Source: Phycisphaerales bacterium (GTDB lineage: Bacteria > Planctomycetota > Phycisphaerae > Phycisphaerales > UBA1924). Taken from it: 55,584 nucleotides of DNA. Both the position numbers and the translations under genes were made by a program. The stretch covers positions 1 to 55,584 of the forward strand of contig JALHOJ010000001.1 in assembly GCA_022843045.1 (NCBI GenBank), given 5' to 3'. A model generated the notes under the pieces. The model had not been told where the DNA came from. It saw only the letters and a program-made list of their open reading frames with translations, and made no database searches. Position 1 is the first letter of the stretch; the number at the start of each line of letters is the position of its first letter. This document shows positions 42,197-51,842 of this stretch, in pieces.

Positions 42197-42246
42197 TATC
42201 CGGGGGCGGTGCAGACCACACAAATTCCGGCGTTGTGTTCCGGATA
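42197..42246 (+). promoter_or_regulatory. Possible structured leader before the BamE-like lipoprotein gene
   Basis: TATCCGG (42197-42203) pairs with CCGGATA (42240-42246); inside, CACAA (42219-42223) pairs with TTGTG (42233-42237). It lies 27 nt before the start codon in the 216-nt divergent gap. It matches no riboswitch family I know. Confidence 0.3.
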
Positions 42247-42273
42247 CCCTTCACCAGAATACAAGGAGGTCTC

Positions 42274-42597
42274 ATGGTGCGGGTGCTTCGCATGGCGTTG
42301 CTGGTGTTGGCCCTGGCGGCGTGCTCGCTCACGATGACCTCGTGCGGCGAGGACCCTGTCAACGAGACCAACTTTGCGCAGTTGAAGGTGGGCATGAGCC
42401 TGTACGAGGTCGAGACCATCATGGGCGGCGCGGGCGAGCGCGAGGAGACGCCCACCGGCATGAGCATCTCCGGCGCGGGCATCGCGGGCGCGGCGAGCAA
42501 CAAGGTCGAACGCTACATCTGGCGGTCCGGACCGGCGATGATCTCGGTGGAAGTGCGGGATGGGAAGGTCGCAAGCCTGGGCCGCGTGGGGTTCTAG
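42274..42597 (+). CDS. BamE/SmpA-like small lipoprotein
   Basis: 107 aa. ATG 42274 has AGGAGGT seven nt upstream. The signal sequence ends in MTSC (lipobox TMTSC), giving an acylated Cys. [18 protein letters not shown] matches the SmpA/OmlA (BamE) first helix, in which a similar VKVGMTxxEVxxLxG begins the fold, followed by three strands ([23 protein letters not shown]). It may assist outer-membrane protein assembly or be one of the many planctomycete BamE-like lipoproteins; no bam genes are nearby. Confidence 0.7.
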   Translation: MVRVLRMALLVLALAACSLTMTSCGEDPVNETNFAQLKVGMSLYEVETIMGGAGEREETPTGMSISGAGIAGAASNKVERYIWRSGPAMISVEVRDGKVASLGRVGF

Positions 42598-42624
42598 CTT
42601 CGCGAGTCGAGCAAGGGAGTGGCG

Positions 42625-44628
42625 ATGGCACCTGGTTGGCTGACCAAGGTGGTGGCTGCCGCGGGCGCGGCGGTCGTGGCGTGCGCGGCGGTGGCGCAGC
42701 CGGTCACCATCACGCAGTCGCAGTTGCTGGACCGGTACGAGGGGTTCTGGCTGGCGGAGTGCATCGCGAACTGGACGGGGTTGCGCACGGAGGGGGCGCG
42801 TATCAATCCGCCGTTTCTGACGGACGCGGATTGGGGTTTGCCCTTTGGGGTCGGCGGCCCGCTGGACTTTGTTTTGCAAACGCCCTGGGGCGCGGACGAC
42901 GACACGGACATTGAGTACGTGTACCTGCACCTGATGCACGAGTCGGGAACACCTTGGCTGTCTGCTGAGCGGATTCGAGCGGGGTGGCGGACGCACATCA
43001 ATCGCGCGATCTGGGTCTCCAACGCGAACGCCCGCGCGCTGATGGAGCGGGGCGTGACGCCGCCCGCGACGGGCATGAGCGCGGCGAACTTCGGTCGCCT
43101 CGCGATCGATGCGCAGCTCACCACCGAGATTTTCGGGGCCGTTTGTCCTGGCGATCCGGCGCTGGCGTTGGATCTGTCGTACCTGCCTATTCGGACCACG
43201 AGCGTGGGGCACGCATCCCACGCCTCGCAGTGCTATGTGCTGATGCACGCGCTGGCACCGCTTGCGCCTGCGGGCGCGAGCGGGCGGGAGAGGGCGATCT
43301 GGTTGGTGCAATCGGCTCGGGAATACCTGCCGCCAACGTCGAAGGCGGTGGATGTGATCAACGTGGTGTTGAACGATTTCCTCGCGAACCCGGATGTGAA
43401 CAACTGGGAGCGGACGCGGGATCTCGTCTATCAGCGATACCACGCCAACGCCGGCGCGAACGGGTTCACGTACTTCGGCTGGACCGAATCGAGCGTCAAC
43501 TTTGCGACCGGCCTCATCGCGCTGCTGTATGGCGAGGGTGACCTGCGACGCACGATCCAGATCGGTACGCTCAGCGGTTGGGACTCAGACAACGGCACCG
43601 CGACGATGGGCGGGCTCTTGGGCTGGATGAACGGCGCGGCGTGGGTGCGGGCTCAGTTTCCGGGGCAGACGCTGAGTGATCGCTACTGGATCACTCGGAC
43701 ACGTGACAATCTTCCCGACTACTTGCCCTTGGAGTCTCCTGCGGAAGACACGTTCCCGCTCATGGCCCAGCGCATGCTCGAAGTTGCCAAGACGTGCGTG
43801 CTCGCGGGCGGGGGCAGTATTGACACGAGCGTGAGCGATCCGGTGTGGACGTTGCCCGAGCGGAACGTCCCAGTGGGCGCGCGGGCGTTGGCGAACCCCG
43901 TCCGACGCGAAACCGACGCGAGCGCGGCGCGGTGGATTCGCGAGCAGGGAGGTTGGGCGACGGCGAGCAGTTCGGTCGCGGCCAGCCCGCCCAGCGGGCG
44001 CGGGAGTTCCAACACGGCGGTGCTTGCGGATGGGCGAGAGTCCAACCAGCGCGGGTTGGACGAAATCTGGTTCCAGGATCCGTTCTACACCACGCAGCGC
44101 CCCGCCGGGCCAGAGCAGGCGTGGCTGCGGGTGGACTACTCCCAGCCGATTGAGATTCGCGGCGTGCGCTTCATCGAGGGCGATCGATTCGCGGACCAGA
44201 CGGGCGACGGTGGATTCTTCGTCGATCCCATCGTGCGGGTGCGCGAGGGCGGGGTGTGGCGGACGCTGACGGAGCGAGCGTCGACGCTGCCTGCGGCGGA
44301 TGTGCCGTTTCAAGTGTTCACTTTTGTCCTGACGCAGCCAGCGATGGTGACGGCCATCGAGGTGTCGGGCGTGCAGGGAGGGACGTCGCGGTTCGTGACC
44401 TGCTCAGAGTTGGACGCGCTGCGCGCAAACGCGGCGATCTTCGTGGGCGGCCCGCGATGCACGGGTCTGGATGTCACCAATGATCGCGCGCTGGATCTCG
44501 CGGATCTGTATTCGCTCCACGATGCGCCCACCGACGCCAACGCGGACGGCCTTGGTGACGAGCGCGATCGCGTTTTGGTTCTGTCGGTGTTGCGTGCGGG
44601 CGAACGCAGGGGCCTGCTGCGGGATTGA
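42625..44628 (+). CDS. Secreted ADP-ribosylglycohydrolase family protein with discoidin-like domain and dockerin-like tail
   Basis: 667 aa from ATG 42625, with AAGGGAG just upstream. The signal peptide ends at CAAVAQP. The DraG/ARH fold has the two acidic metal motifs: [16 protein letters not shown] (about residues 90-105) and [18 protein letters not shown] (about 317-334). These place two Mg/Mn ions for removal of ADP-ribose from protein or small molecules. A discoidin/F5-8-like beta domain follows (about 440-610). The final 56 residues ([18 protein letters not shown], ending ERRGLLRD) are a dockerin-like tail similar to that of the esterase at 10.5 kb. Secretion is unusual for this family. 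Confidence 0.82.
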   Translation: MAPGWLTKVVAAAGAAVVACAAVAQPVTITQSQLLDRYEGFWLAECIANWTGLRTEGARINPPFLTDADWGLPFGVGGPLDFVLQTPWGADDDTDIEYVYLHLMHESGTPWLSAERIRAGWRTHINRAIWVSNANARALMERGVTPPATGMSAANFGRLAIDAQLTTEIFGAVCPGDPALALDLSYLPIRTTSVGHASHASQCYVLMHALAPLAPAGASGRERAIWLVQSAREYLPPTSKAVDVINVVLNDFLANPDVNNWERTRDLVYQRYHANAGANGFTYFGWTESSVNFATGLIALLYGEGDLRRTIQIGTLSGWDSDNGTATMGGLLGWMNGAAWVRAQFPGQTLSDRYWITRTRDNLPDYLPLESPAEDTFPLMAQRMLEVAKTCVLAGGGSIDTSVSDPVWTLPERNVPVGARALANPVRRETDASAARWIREQGGWATASSSVAASPPSGRGSSNTAVLADGRESNQRGLDEIWFQDPFYTTQRPAGPEQAWLRVDYSQPIEIRGVRFIEGDRFADQTGDGGFFVDPIVRVREGGVWRTLTERASTLPAADVPFQVFTFVLTQPAMVTAIEVSGVQGGTSRFVTCSELDALRANAAIFVGGPRCTGLDVTNDRALDLADLYSLHDAPTDANADGLGDERDRVLVLSVLRAGERRGLLRD

Positions 44629-44813
44629 CGGGCTCAGCAGCCGCTGGGGCGATGGATTGCCGCATCCGGACGTGGTGCATCCCAACAGCAATCGAACCAC
44701 GGACCCGTGCCCACAAAAACACGCGTGTTTCTGCTTCGGGTCGCATCCCGCTTATATGTGTCTGCGAACACCGCAGCGGGCAGGCTCGGTTCGTTGCTTG
44801 AGGAGCCATTCGC

Positions 44814-47231
44814 GTGCGATCCATCTTTAATTGCGGTGCTTTGGGTGCGGCATTGGCCGCGGGTTCGGCGTGGGCGCAGTGCGTTGATTCCTGGCGGCCT
44901 GGGGCACCGGTGCAGGGCGTGGCGGGTGAGGTCACAGCGATGACGCTGTGGGATCCTGACGGGAACGGCCCGCGCGGGCAGGAGTTGGTCGTCGCCGGCG
45001 CGTTGGTGCTGGCGGGGGATGTGCCCGTGCAGACGGTCGCGGTGTGGGACGGGACTTCGTTCCGACCGCTTGCGCCCGGCGCGACGTTTACGACCGGGCC
45101 TTGTGGTGCGGGAGGTTTGTGCGCGCCGAGGATCAACGTTCTGACAACTTTTCAGGGCGAGTTGATCGCGGCGGGCCGGTTCACGGTGGGGCCGTTCGCG
45201 CCGCCGCGGTCTGACCTCAACATCGCTCGGTGGACGGGCTCTTCCTGGGAAGCGCTGGGTTCGGGGCTTGCGCCAAATGCGGACATGGGTTTGCCGTTTG
45301 ATGTGATAGCGGTGGCGCCGTGGCAGAACTCGTTGGTGGCGTTGGCCAACGACGGGACATATGTGCTCAATCAGGGCACGTGGTCGCTGCTGAGCGGGCC
45401 TTCGAACGCGCCGCCGTTTGATCTGGTGTCGTTCAATGGCGAGTTGTTTCGGGCCGGGCAGTTCGCGGGCGTTGGCCCGGAAACGAATCAGGCGGTGCAG
45501 CGGTGGAACGGTTCGGCGTGGGAGAGCGTGTGGCTGCCGTTTGATCGGGCGGAAGGCGCGGACTTGTTCGTGTTTGGGAACGAGCTGTATGCCGTGGTGT
45601 TTGACTTGCCTCCGACGTCATTCCCGGTCGGGACTCGGGTGGTGAAGTGGTTGGGCGGGCGCGATTGGCAATCGGTGGGCGGTTCGCTTTCGGCGAATCG
45701 TCCGCGACTCGCGTCGCTGGGCAGCGATCTGTATGTTTTTGGCGAGCTGTTCGGAGCGTTCAGCGGGATTCCGGCGCGCGGCGTGATGCGGCTGCAGGGT
45801 GGGGAGTGGGAAGCGATCGGTGAACCGTTGCCGGAGGGCGTGCCGGGATTGCAGGGCGTCCCGCGGGCCGCGGCGGCTTTTCAGAATGAACTGATCCTCG
45901 GGGGCTTGATGTCGCGGGCTGGGGCGGTTGCGATGAACAACATCGTCGGCTGGAACGGGTCGGCGTGGCGTTCGTTGGAGGAGGGCGGCAGCAACGGGGG
46001 CATCGGTGCGCTGGCGACCAATGGTGGCGCGGCGTATGCCTTGGGCGGCTTTGGCGTGATCGAAGGGGTCGAGGCCAATCGCGTTGCCCGTTTGAGCAAT
46101 GGCGTGTGGGAGCCGCTGGGCGAAGGGTTTCCGTTGGGCGGTGTGAGTCTGGCGCCGTTTCAGAACTCGGTTGCGCTGGGCACCGGGGTTGGCACGACAG
46201 CGCAGGTCTTCACCTTTGACGGCGTGCAATGGAACCAGCTCGGTCAAGACTTGTTTTCGGGCGGGTTTTTGACGACGGCGTACGTGAGCGCGCTGAATGA
46301 CGGGCTGTACACAGGGATGGTCGCGTCGCAGCAGCCGCTGTGGAAGCTCGAGGACCAGTTCTGGACGCCGATCGCGTTCGCGCCGTCGCCGCTTACTTCG
46401 GTGCTGTCGATTACCCGGCTGGGCGAACGGCTGGTGGTGGGTGGTACGCAGTTCCTGGCCAGCGATGGGGTGGGGCCCAGTTCGTGCGTGGCGTTTGTGA
46501 ATGCGGATGGCTCCTTTGAAGTCGTCGGGGGCGAGAATGAGGAGGGCCGCGCGGTGCTCCGCGGAGCCGTGTCGACGTTGGAGGTGTTCCAAGGCAAGCT
46601 GTTCGCCGGCGGAGCACCGATCTTCATTGAGAACAACGGGGTGCTCGGGCAGACGGGCGGGCTGGTGATGTGGGATGGCGTGCAATGGACGCAGCCGGGC
46701 GGCGGCCTCGCGGGGTTCTCGAGGCAGCCGGTCGTCTTCGACATGGCGGTGCGCGGCAATCGGCTGATCGTGACGGGACTGTTTGACCAAGCGGGCGCGG
46801 CGGCGGCGCGGAACATCGCGGCGTGGGACGGCACGAACTGGTCGGCGCTGGGCTCGGGGCTGGGCAACGACAATTCGATCGCGAACCCGACGATTCAGGC
46901 GGGCACCTCGCTGGCGGTGCTGGGCGATGAATTGCTGGTGGGCGGCGGGTTCCTGACGGCGGGCGGGCAACCCTCGGCCTTCTTCGCGCGATTCGGCTGC
47001 AGCGGCTCACCAACATGCGATTCGATTGACTTCAACAACGACGGATCACTCTTTGATCCCGACGACGTAGACGCGCTCTTCAGCGTTTTCAGCGAAGGAC
47101 CGTGCATCCCGGCGCAGGCAATGTGCAACGACGTGGACTTCAACAACGACGGCTCGTTGTTTGATCCTTGCGACATCGACAGTTTCTTCCTGGTTTTCAG
47201 CGAGGGACCGTGCACGCTGTGCGGCGTGTGA
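44814..47231 (+). CDS. Secreted kelch/propeller-like repeat protein with tandem dockerin-like tail
   Basis: 805 aa from GTG 44814, which follows GAGG about 12 nt upstream. The signal peptide ends at GSAWAQC. About ten imperfect repeats run through the protein with the pattern WNGSAWxxLGxG, then FxNELxxGGxF (for example NIVGWNGSAWRSL, RLSNGVWEPLGEG). This is typical of beta-propeller surface proteins. The C-terminal 70 residues carry two DFNNDGSLFDP modules with VFSEGPC ends, then CTLCGV. No catalytic motif was found; a structural or adhesive role is likely. The plus-strand gene ends seven nt from the convergent LuxR-type gene. Confidence 0.78.
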   Translation: MRSIFNCGALGAALAAGSAWAQCVDSWRPGAPVQGVAGEVTAMTLWDPDGNGPRGQELVVAGALVLAGDVPVQTVAVWDGTSFRPLAPGATFTTGPCGAGGLCAPRINVLTTFQGELIAAGRFTVGPFAPPRSDLNIARWTGSSWEALGSGLAPNADMGLPFDVIAVAPWQNSLVALANDGTYVLNQGTWSLLSGPSNAPPFDLVSFNGELFRAGQFAGVGPETNQAVQRWNGSAWESVWLPFDRAEGADLFVFGNELYAVVFDLPPTSFPVGTRVVKWLGGRDWQSVGGSLSANRPRLASLGSDLYVFGELFGAFSGIPARGVMRLQGGEWEAIGEPLPEGVPGLQGVPRAAAAFQNELILGGLMSRAGAVAMNNIVGWNGSAWRSLEEGGSNGGIGALATNGGAAYALGGFGVIEGVEANRVARLSNGVWEPLGEGFPLGGVSLAPFQNSVALGTGVGTTAQVFTFDGVQWNQLGQDLFSGGFLTTAYVSALNDGLYTGMVASQQPLWKLEDQFWTPIAFAPSPLTSVLSITRLGERLVVGGTQFLASDGVGPSSCVAFVNADGSFEVVGGENEEGRAVLRGAVSTLEVFQGKLFAGGAPIFIENNGVLGQTGGLVMWDGVQWTQPGGGLAGFSRQPVVFDMAVRGNRLIVTGLFDQAGAAAARNIAAWDGTNWSALGSGLGNDNSIANPTIQAGTSLAVLGDELLVGGGFLTAGGQPSAFFARFGCSGSPTCDSIDFNNDGSLFDPDDVDALFSVFSEGPCIPAQAMCNDVDFNNDGSLFDPCDIDSFFLVFSEGPCTLCGV

Positions 47232-47238
47232 AGATCGT

Positions 47239-47991
47239 CTACGCCGGGTCGTCATTCATGTGCGGGTTTCTCGCGCGGTTCGCCGGGTGCAGGTCGGCGG
47301 CGGCGACGAGTCCGAACCACTGGTCACGGGTGAACGCGAGAATGCCGTGCTCGGCGGCGAAGCGGGTGAGCTGCGCGCGGTTGTGGATGCGCAGCTGGCG
47401 GTAGAGCTCGCGCAGGTGGTTGTCGATGGTCTTGTCGGAGCGATGCAGTTCGCGAGCCATCTCCTCGACGGTGAGGCCTTCGGCGCCGAGGCGGAGCACT
47501 TCGAGCTGGCGGCGTGACAACGTCGCGAGGTCGCCCAGGTGCGGGATTCGGGCGTGGGGCAGGTGGTCGAACTCGCGCTCGTCGATGGAAGGCAGCACCA
47601 GCGGCTCGATCATGACGAAGAAGCCGCGATGGCCCAGCACGTCGTGGGCTTCCATCGGATAGACGTGGGTGAGGGAGCGCACGCCGTTCCACACCTGGAT
47701 GTACGCCATCGGCTTGCCGGTTTCGAGCACTTTCACCATGAGGGCCCGGCGTTCATCGACGACGGGGCCGCTGGCGACGTCGTAGAAGGTTGAGCGGACC
47801 AACGATTCGGGCGTGGAGCCAAAGCCCCGTGCGAAACGCTCGTTGCACCAGACAAGGTTGAAATTGTCTGACCGCGCGACCGCAGCGATGTGTGGGCGTC
47901 CGCGCAGGTACGCCATCAGCTCTGCGACAGAGGGACAGGCTTCAGGATGAGAAAGCGTTTGCATCTTTGGCTGGACCTGCAGTGCAAGCAT
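47239..47991 (-). CDS. LuxR-family transcriptional regulator with PAS-like sensor
   Basis: 250 aa from ATG 47991. The N-terminal half (about 15-135) is PAS-like (NFNLVWCNERFARGFG, then the STFYDVASGPVVDERR segment) and could bind a small ligand. The C-terminal GerE-type HTH is clear: LSRRQLEVLRLGAEGLTVEEM, then KTIDNHLRELYRQL, where the second helix is the recognition helix. It is divergent from the aquaporin gene; the shared 224-nt gap holds a large hairpin that is a good operator candidate. Confidence 0.85.
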   Translation of the reverse strand: MLALQVQPKMQTLSHPEACPSVAELMAYLRGRPHIAAVARSDNFNLVWCNERFARGFGSTPESLVRSTFYDVASGPVVDERRALMVKVLETGKPMAYIQVWNGVRSLTHVYPMEAHDVLGHRGFFVMIEPLVLPSIDEREFDHLPHARIPHLGDLATLSRRQLEVLRLGAEGLTVEEMARELHRSDKTIDNHLRELYRQLRIHNRAQLTRFAAEHGILAFTRDQWFGLVAAADLHPANRARNPHMNDDPA

Positions 47992-48030
47992 GGCGGAATC
48001 TCCGGTCGCGGAGTTGTCTTGAACCTTGCT

Positions 48031-48080
48031 CCATCTTGCACTAACTCTGGGATTTTTTCCAGAGAAAAGTGCAAGGATGG
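48031..48080. promoter_or_regulatory. Large inverted repeat between the LuxR-type regulator and aquaporin genes
   Basis: Outer arms CTTGCAC (48035-48041) and GTGCAAG (48069-48075), extendable to CCATCTTGCAC and GTGCAAGGATGG with one bulge. Inner arms CTCTGG (48045-48050) and CCAGAG (48059-48064) flank GATTTTTT. The dyad fits a dimeric-regulator operator; as RNA it would also be a stable hairpin. Confidence 0.5.
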
Positions 48081-48215
48081 GAAATTGCCGCAAAACGAGG
48101 ATGGAATAGGTTGTTCAGCCCACTTCCAAAACACTAACAGATTAAGAATGTGGCTGGTCAGTCGGCATGCATGTGGTCGCGCGGTGGTCGCGATATGCTG
48201 CAAGCGGAGGTCGCG

Positions 48216-48902
48216 ATGGCACTGTCGAGCTTGAAAGCGCAGGCGCTGACCGAAGGCGTCGGGACCTTCTTCTTGGTGCTCGTCATCATGCTTTCGCCGC
48301 ACGCCGGGGCGATGGCAGCCATCGCGGTGGGGGTTGGGCTCATGGCCTTCATCTACATGGGTGGACACATCAGCGGGGCGCACTACAACCCTGCGGTGTC
48401 GCTGGTGATGTGGCGGCAGCGGGTGATTGACGTCAAGACGTTTTGGTCCTTCGTGCTGGTGCAGTGCGGGGCGGCGGTGGCGGGTGCGTTGGTGGGGTCG
48501 GGACTGATGCCGATGGTTGCCAGCGTGGCGGACGCGGTGCCCGTGCGTGCGGCGAGTGCTGACACGCTGATTCGGATGCTCGCGGCGGAAGCGTTGTTCA
48601 CGTGGATGATGGTGCTTGTGATTCTCAATGTCGCCACGCATCCACGCACGGCCGGCAATCAGTACTACGGCGTGGCGATCGGTTTCGCTGTGGCCGCGGG
48701 TGCGATGGTCGCGGGCCCGATCAGCGGCGCGGCGTTCAACCCGGCGGTGGGGCTCGCGCTGGTGGTGTCGGGCAGGGTGCCCAACGGGTTGCAACCGGAG
48801 TACATCGCGATGGTGTATGTACTGGCACCGGTTGCGGGGGCGTTGGCGGCGTGGGGGACTTACCGGGCCCAACGGGCGTGGGAAGCCTCGCAGGCGGCGT
48901 AG
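48216..48902 (+). CDS. MIP-family aquaporin/glycerol channel
   Basis: 228 aa from ATG 48216, with GCGGAGG five nt upstream. Six transmembrane helices and both NPA boxes, HYNPAVSL (about residues 57-63) and AFNPAVGL (about 173-180). The small size and the residues around the second NPA suggest a water-type channel rather than a glycerol facilitator, but this is not certain. It moves water or small solutes across the inner membrane. It is controlled, perhaps, by the divergent LuxR-type regulator. The response regulator gene lies 119 nt downstream. Confidence 0.9.
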   Translation: MALSSLKAQALTEGVGTFFLVLVIMLSPHAGAMAAIAVGVGLMAFIYMGGHISGAHYNPAVSLVMWRQRVIDVKTFWSFVLVQCGAAVAGALVGSGLMPMVASVADAVPVRAASADTLIRMLAAEALFTWMMVLVILNVATHPRTAGNQYYGVAIGFAVAAGAMVAGPISGAAFNPAVGLALVVSGRVPNGLQPEYIAMVYVLAPVAGALAAWGTYRAQRAWEASQAA

Positions 48903-49021
48903 GGGCGTTCGCGTGACGCGGGCGTGACGGAACCAGTCGCGGCGGTTCGTATCGTACTGACATGGGTCGGCGGGCTGTCCGCATCGGGGCGGTTGCTTGC
49001 CTGCTTGGAATGGAGCCGCGC

Positions 49022-49768
49022 ATGTCGCTGGGTCGCATCCTGGTGGTGGAAGACGACAGCGCGATTCGGCGCGGGTTGGTGGATTGCCTGCGCTTTGGCG
49101 GGTTTGAGCCGGTGGAAGCGCCTGACGGGAAGGCGGGGCTGGAGAAGGCGCTCGCGCTGGACCTGCATCTGGTGCTGTTGGACTTGCTGATGCCTCGGAT
49201 GGATGGTTTGTCGATGCTGCGGGAGTTGCGGGCTGCGAAGCCGCACGTGCCCGTGATCATCTTGACGGCCAAGGGCGAGGAAGAGGACAAGGTGCGAGGG
49301 CTGAAGGCGGGTGCGGATGATTACGTGGTGAAGCCGTTCAGCGCGACGGAGCTTTTGGCGCGCGTGGAAGCGGTGCTGCGGCGCTCGGCGGAGCGGCCAT
49401 CGCCCGTGCGGATGATCGAGGTGGAGGGGCGGCGCGTTGATTTGGAGCGGCGCGAAGTGCGGCATGGGGACGGCGCGGTGGCGAGCCTGAGCGACAAGGA
49501 AGCCGGCGTGATGCAGTACCTCGCGCTGCACCGCGGGCGGGCCGTGACGCGGGATGAGTTGCTGCAGCGGGTGTGGGGGCTTGATCCGCGGGGCGTACAC
49601 ACGCGCACGGTGGACATGGCCGTGGCGCGCTTGCGCGAGGCGCTGCGCGACGACGCGGAGCAGCCCAAGGTGATCGCGACGGTGCGGGGGAAGGGGTACA
49701 TGCTCGCCTCGGCGGCGATGGGTGGCGCGGAAGGGGCGGAGGCGGGGCGTGATGGAGGCGCGAAGTGA
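49022..49768 (+). CDS. Two-component response regulator, OmpR/PhoB family
   Basis: 248 aa from ATG 49022 (MSLGRILVVEDD); an upstream in-frame start would add 20 residues. The receiver domain has the acidic pair EDD and phosphoacceptor Asp54 in LVLLDLLMP, with Thr in ILTAKG and Lys in VVKPF. The C-terminal OmpR winged helix (about 135-235) includes SDKEAGVMQYLALHRGRAVTRD and RTVDMAVARLREAL. It is cotranscribed with the histidine kinase: the kinase start overlaps its stop by four nt. Confidence 0.95.
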   Translation: MSLGRILVVEDDSAIRRGLVDCLRFGGFEPVEAPDGKAGLEKALALDLHLVLLDLLMPRMDGLSMLRELRAAKPHVPVIILTAKGEEEDKVRGLKAGADDYVVKPFSATELLARVEAVLRRSAERPSPVRMIEVEGRRVDLERREVRHGDGAVASLSDKEAGVMQYLALHRGRAVTRDELLQRVWGLDPRGVHTRTVDMAVARLREALRDDAEQPKVIATVRGKGYMLASAAMGGAEGAEAGRDGGAK

Positions 49769-51804
49769 GCGCGGGCGGGCCCAGCGAGCGGTGGGCGGCT
49801 CGCGCGCTGGCGATTGGCGCGATCGTGGTCTTGCTTGCGCTGGGGTTCATCACATGGAGCGTGCTGAGGCTGGAGTCTCGCGAAGCCGAGGCCCGTCAGG
49901 CGTCTGACCAGCAGGAATCGCTGCGGCTTGCGTTGTGGCGGATCGATTCGGTGATGACGCCCATCCTGGCGCGCGAGGCGGCACGCCCTTACTTCGAGTA
50001 TCAACCGTTCATCCCGGCGGATCGGGCGTACACGAACTTTTTCTCGGAAGTGTCGGAGTCGGAGGTGCTGGTGCCCTCGCCTTTGCTCACGGCGAGCGAT
50101 CCGTTGGTGAACCTGTACTTCCAGAAGATGCCCGATGGATCGCTCGAGTCGCCCCAGGCGCCGATGGGCCCGGCGAAGGGCACGGCGGAAGCGGCGTATC
50201 TCACGCCGTACGCCGCGGAGACGAACCAAACGCTGTTGACGGACTTGTCGGTGCTGCTGGCGCGGCATGAGGAGGAAGCCAGGAAGCAAGTTGTCGGCGC
50301 AGCGATGGATGTGGGTACGCTGGCGGAGCAGGGCTTTGGCCGCGACGCAGAAGTCAGAGGTCGCGAGCCGAACGAGATGGCGCAGCAGCAGATCGGCCGT
50401 GGCGCGCCCGAGGGCGACTATCAAGCGCGGGCGGCGGTGAGCAAGCAGGCCCAGGAAATCACGCGTCTGAACTCCAATCGAGCGAACGTGCCCATGAGTG
50501 TCGAGGCAGAGCGGGCCGACGCGGACAAGCGGTATGGTGATCGTTCGGCGAAGCAGCGGGGTGAGTCTCAGGACGGGTTGGCTGCGAAGACCGCCGCGTC
50601 GGCTCCTGCGGCGTCGATGCCGATGGCGGGCTCGACGGGAGTGCCTGCGGAGCGTGCGTCGGAGCAGAACAAGAGCGAAGTCGCAGCGCGGACCAGCGAT
50701 GATGTGGTGGTGGGGGACTTTCAGGCGATGTGGGTGGGCGTGGGCAGTGAGCCGCCCAAGTCGGAGTTGGTCTTTCGGCGCACGGTGCGGGTGGGCGGGC
50801 GCGAGATCGAACAAGGGTTGTGGATGAACTGGGAGCAGTTGCAGGGGAGGCTGCTGCGGCCCGTGGCGGACATTTATCCTGATGCACGCCTGAGGCCGGT
50901 GACGGAGAACGTGAGCAACGTGCCCAGCCGGACGCTGGCGCGGATGCTGGCGTCGATCCCGGCGGAACTGGTGATGACGGCGGCGGCGCCTGCGCCCGGG
51001 CCGGCATGGACGCCCTTGCGCAGCGCGCTGTTGGCGACCTGGGTGGTGGTGGTGCTCGCGCTGGCGGGGCTGGCACTGGCGATGCGGTCGATGGCGGAAC
51101 TGGCGGCGCGGCGCGGGCAGTTTGTGTCCGCCGTGACGCACGAGCTTCGCACGCCCCTGACGACGTTTCGGTTGTACTCGCAGATGCTGGCGAGCGGGAT
51201 GGTGCGCGAGGAGGCGGACCGCACGCAATACGCGCGGACGCTCTTTGGCGAGAGCGAGCGACTGGGCAGGATCGTCGAGAGCGTGCTGGAGTATGCGCGG
51301 TTGGGCAAGGGCGAAAAGCCGCGGCGCGAGGCCCTGAAACTGGCGGAACTGCGGGATCGGCTGGGCCCCGTGCTGCAAGGCGCGGCGAACGAACACGGGG
51401 CGGAGATCGTGGACACGCTGGGAGATGGCGAAGAAGCGACGGTGCGCGTCGATCCTTCGCGGATCGAGCGGATTCTCGTGAACCTCGTGGACAACGCCGG
51501 CAAGTACGGCAAGCGCGACGGCGAACCCGCACGCGTTGAGGTGCTGTGGAGCGCGGACGCGCAGAGCGGGATGCTTCGCGTCAGCGTGCGCGATCATGGG
51601 CCTGGCATCCCGGCGGCGGAAGCTCGGCGTGTGTTTCGGCCCTTCACGCGCGGGGCGATGCACGCGCATGGCAGCACGCCTGGGATGGGTCTGGGCCTCG
51701 CGCTGGCGCGGGGGCTTGCCGAGCAATGCGGAGGGAGCGTGACGTACGAGCCTCGAGAGGGCGAGGAAGGCGCACGGTTCGTGCTGCGGACGCCCGGCAC
51801 CTAA
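49765..51804 (+). CDS. Sensor histidine kinase with large periplasmic domain
   Basis: 679 aa from GTG 49765, in a GTGA overlap with the regulator gene. TM1 is at about 12-32 and TM2 at about 417-438. Between them is a predicted periplasmic region of about 380 residues, of unknown fold and with a Gln/Ala-rich, charged middle part. There is no HAMP: TM2 runs straight into HisKA (FVSAVTHELRTPLTTF, His459). The ATPase domain has RILVNLVDNAGKYG, DHGPGIP and GMGLGLALARGLAEQCGG. The stimulus is unknown. The M48 peptidase gene follows 38 nt downstream, suggesting an envelope-stress theme. Confidence 0.93.
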   Translation: MSAGGPSERWAARALAIGAIVVLLALGFITWSVLRLESREAEARQASDQQESLRLALWRIDSVMTPILAREAARPYFEYQPFIPADRAYTNFFSEVSESEVLVPSPLLTASDPLVNLYFQKMPDGSLESPQAPMGPAKGTAEAAYLTPYAAETNQTLLTDLSVLLARHEEEARKQVVGAAMDVGTLAEQGFGRDAEVRGREPNEMAQQQIGRGAPEGDYQARAAVSKQAQEITRLNSNRANVPMSVEAERADADKRYGDRSAKQRGESQDGLAAKTAASAPAASMPMAGSTGVPAERASEQNKSEVAARTSDDVVVGDFQAMWVGVGSEPPKSELVFRRTVRVGGREIEQGLWMNWEQLQGRLLRPVADIYPDARLRPVTENVSNVPSRTLARMLASIPAELVMTAAAPAPGPAWTPLRSALLATWVVVVLALAGLALAMRSMAELAARRGQFVSAVTHELRTPLTTFRLYSQMLASGMVREEADRTQYARTLFGESERLGRIVESVLEYARLGKGEKPRREALKLAELRDRLGPVLQGAANEHGAEIVDTLGDGEEATVRVDPSRIERILVNLVDNAGKYGKRDGEPARVEVLWSADAQSGMLRVSVRDHGPGIPAAEARRVFRPFTRGAMHAHGSTPGMGLGLALARGLAEQCGGSVTYEPREGEEGARFVLRTPGT

Positions 51805-51842
51805 CGCGTACGGTTGCGTGCAATTCGGGGATTGGCCGTCGC

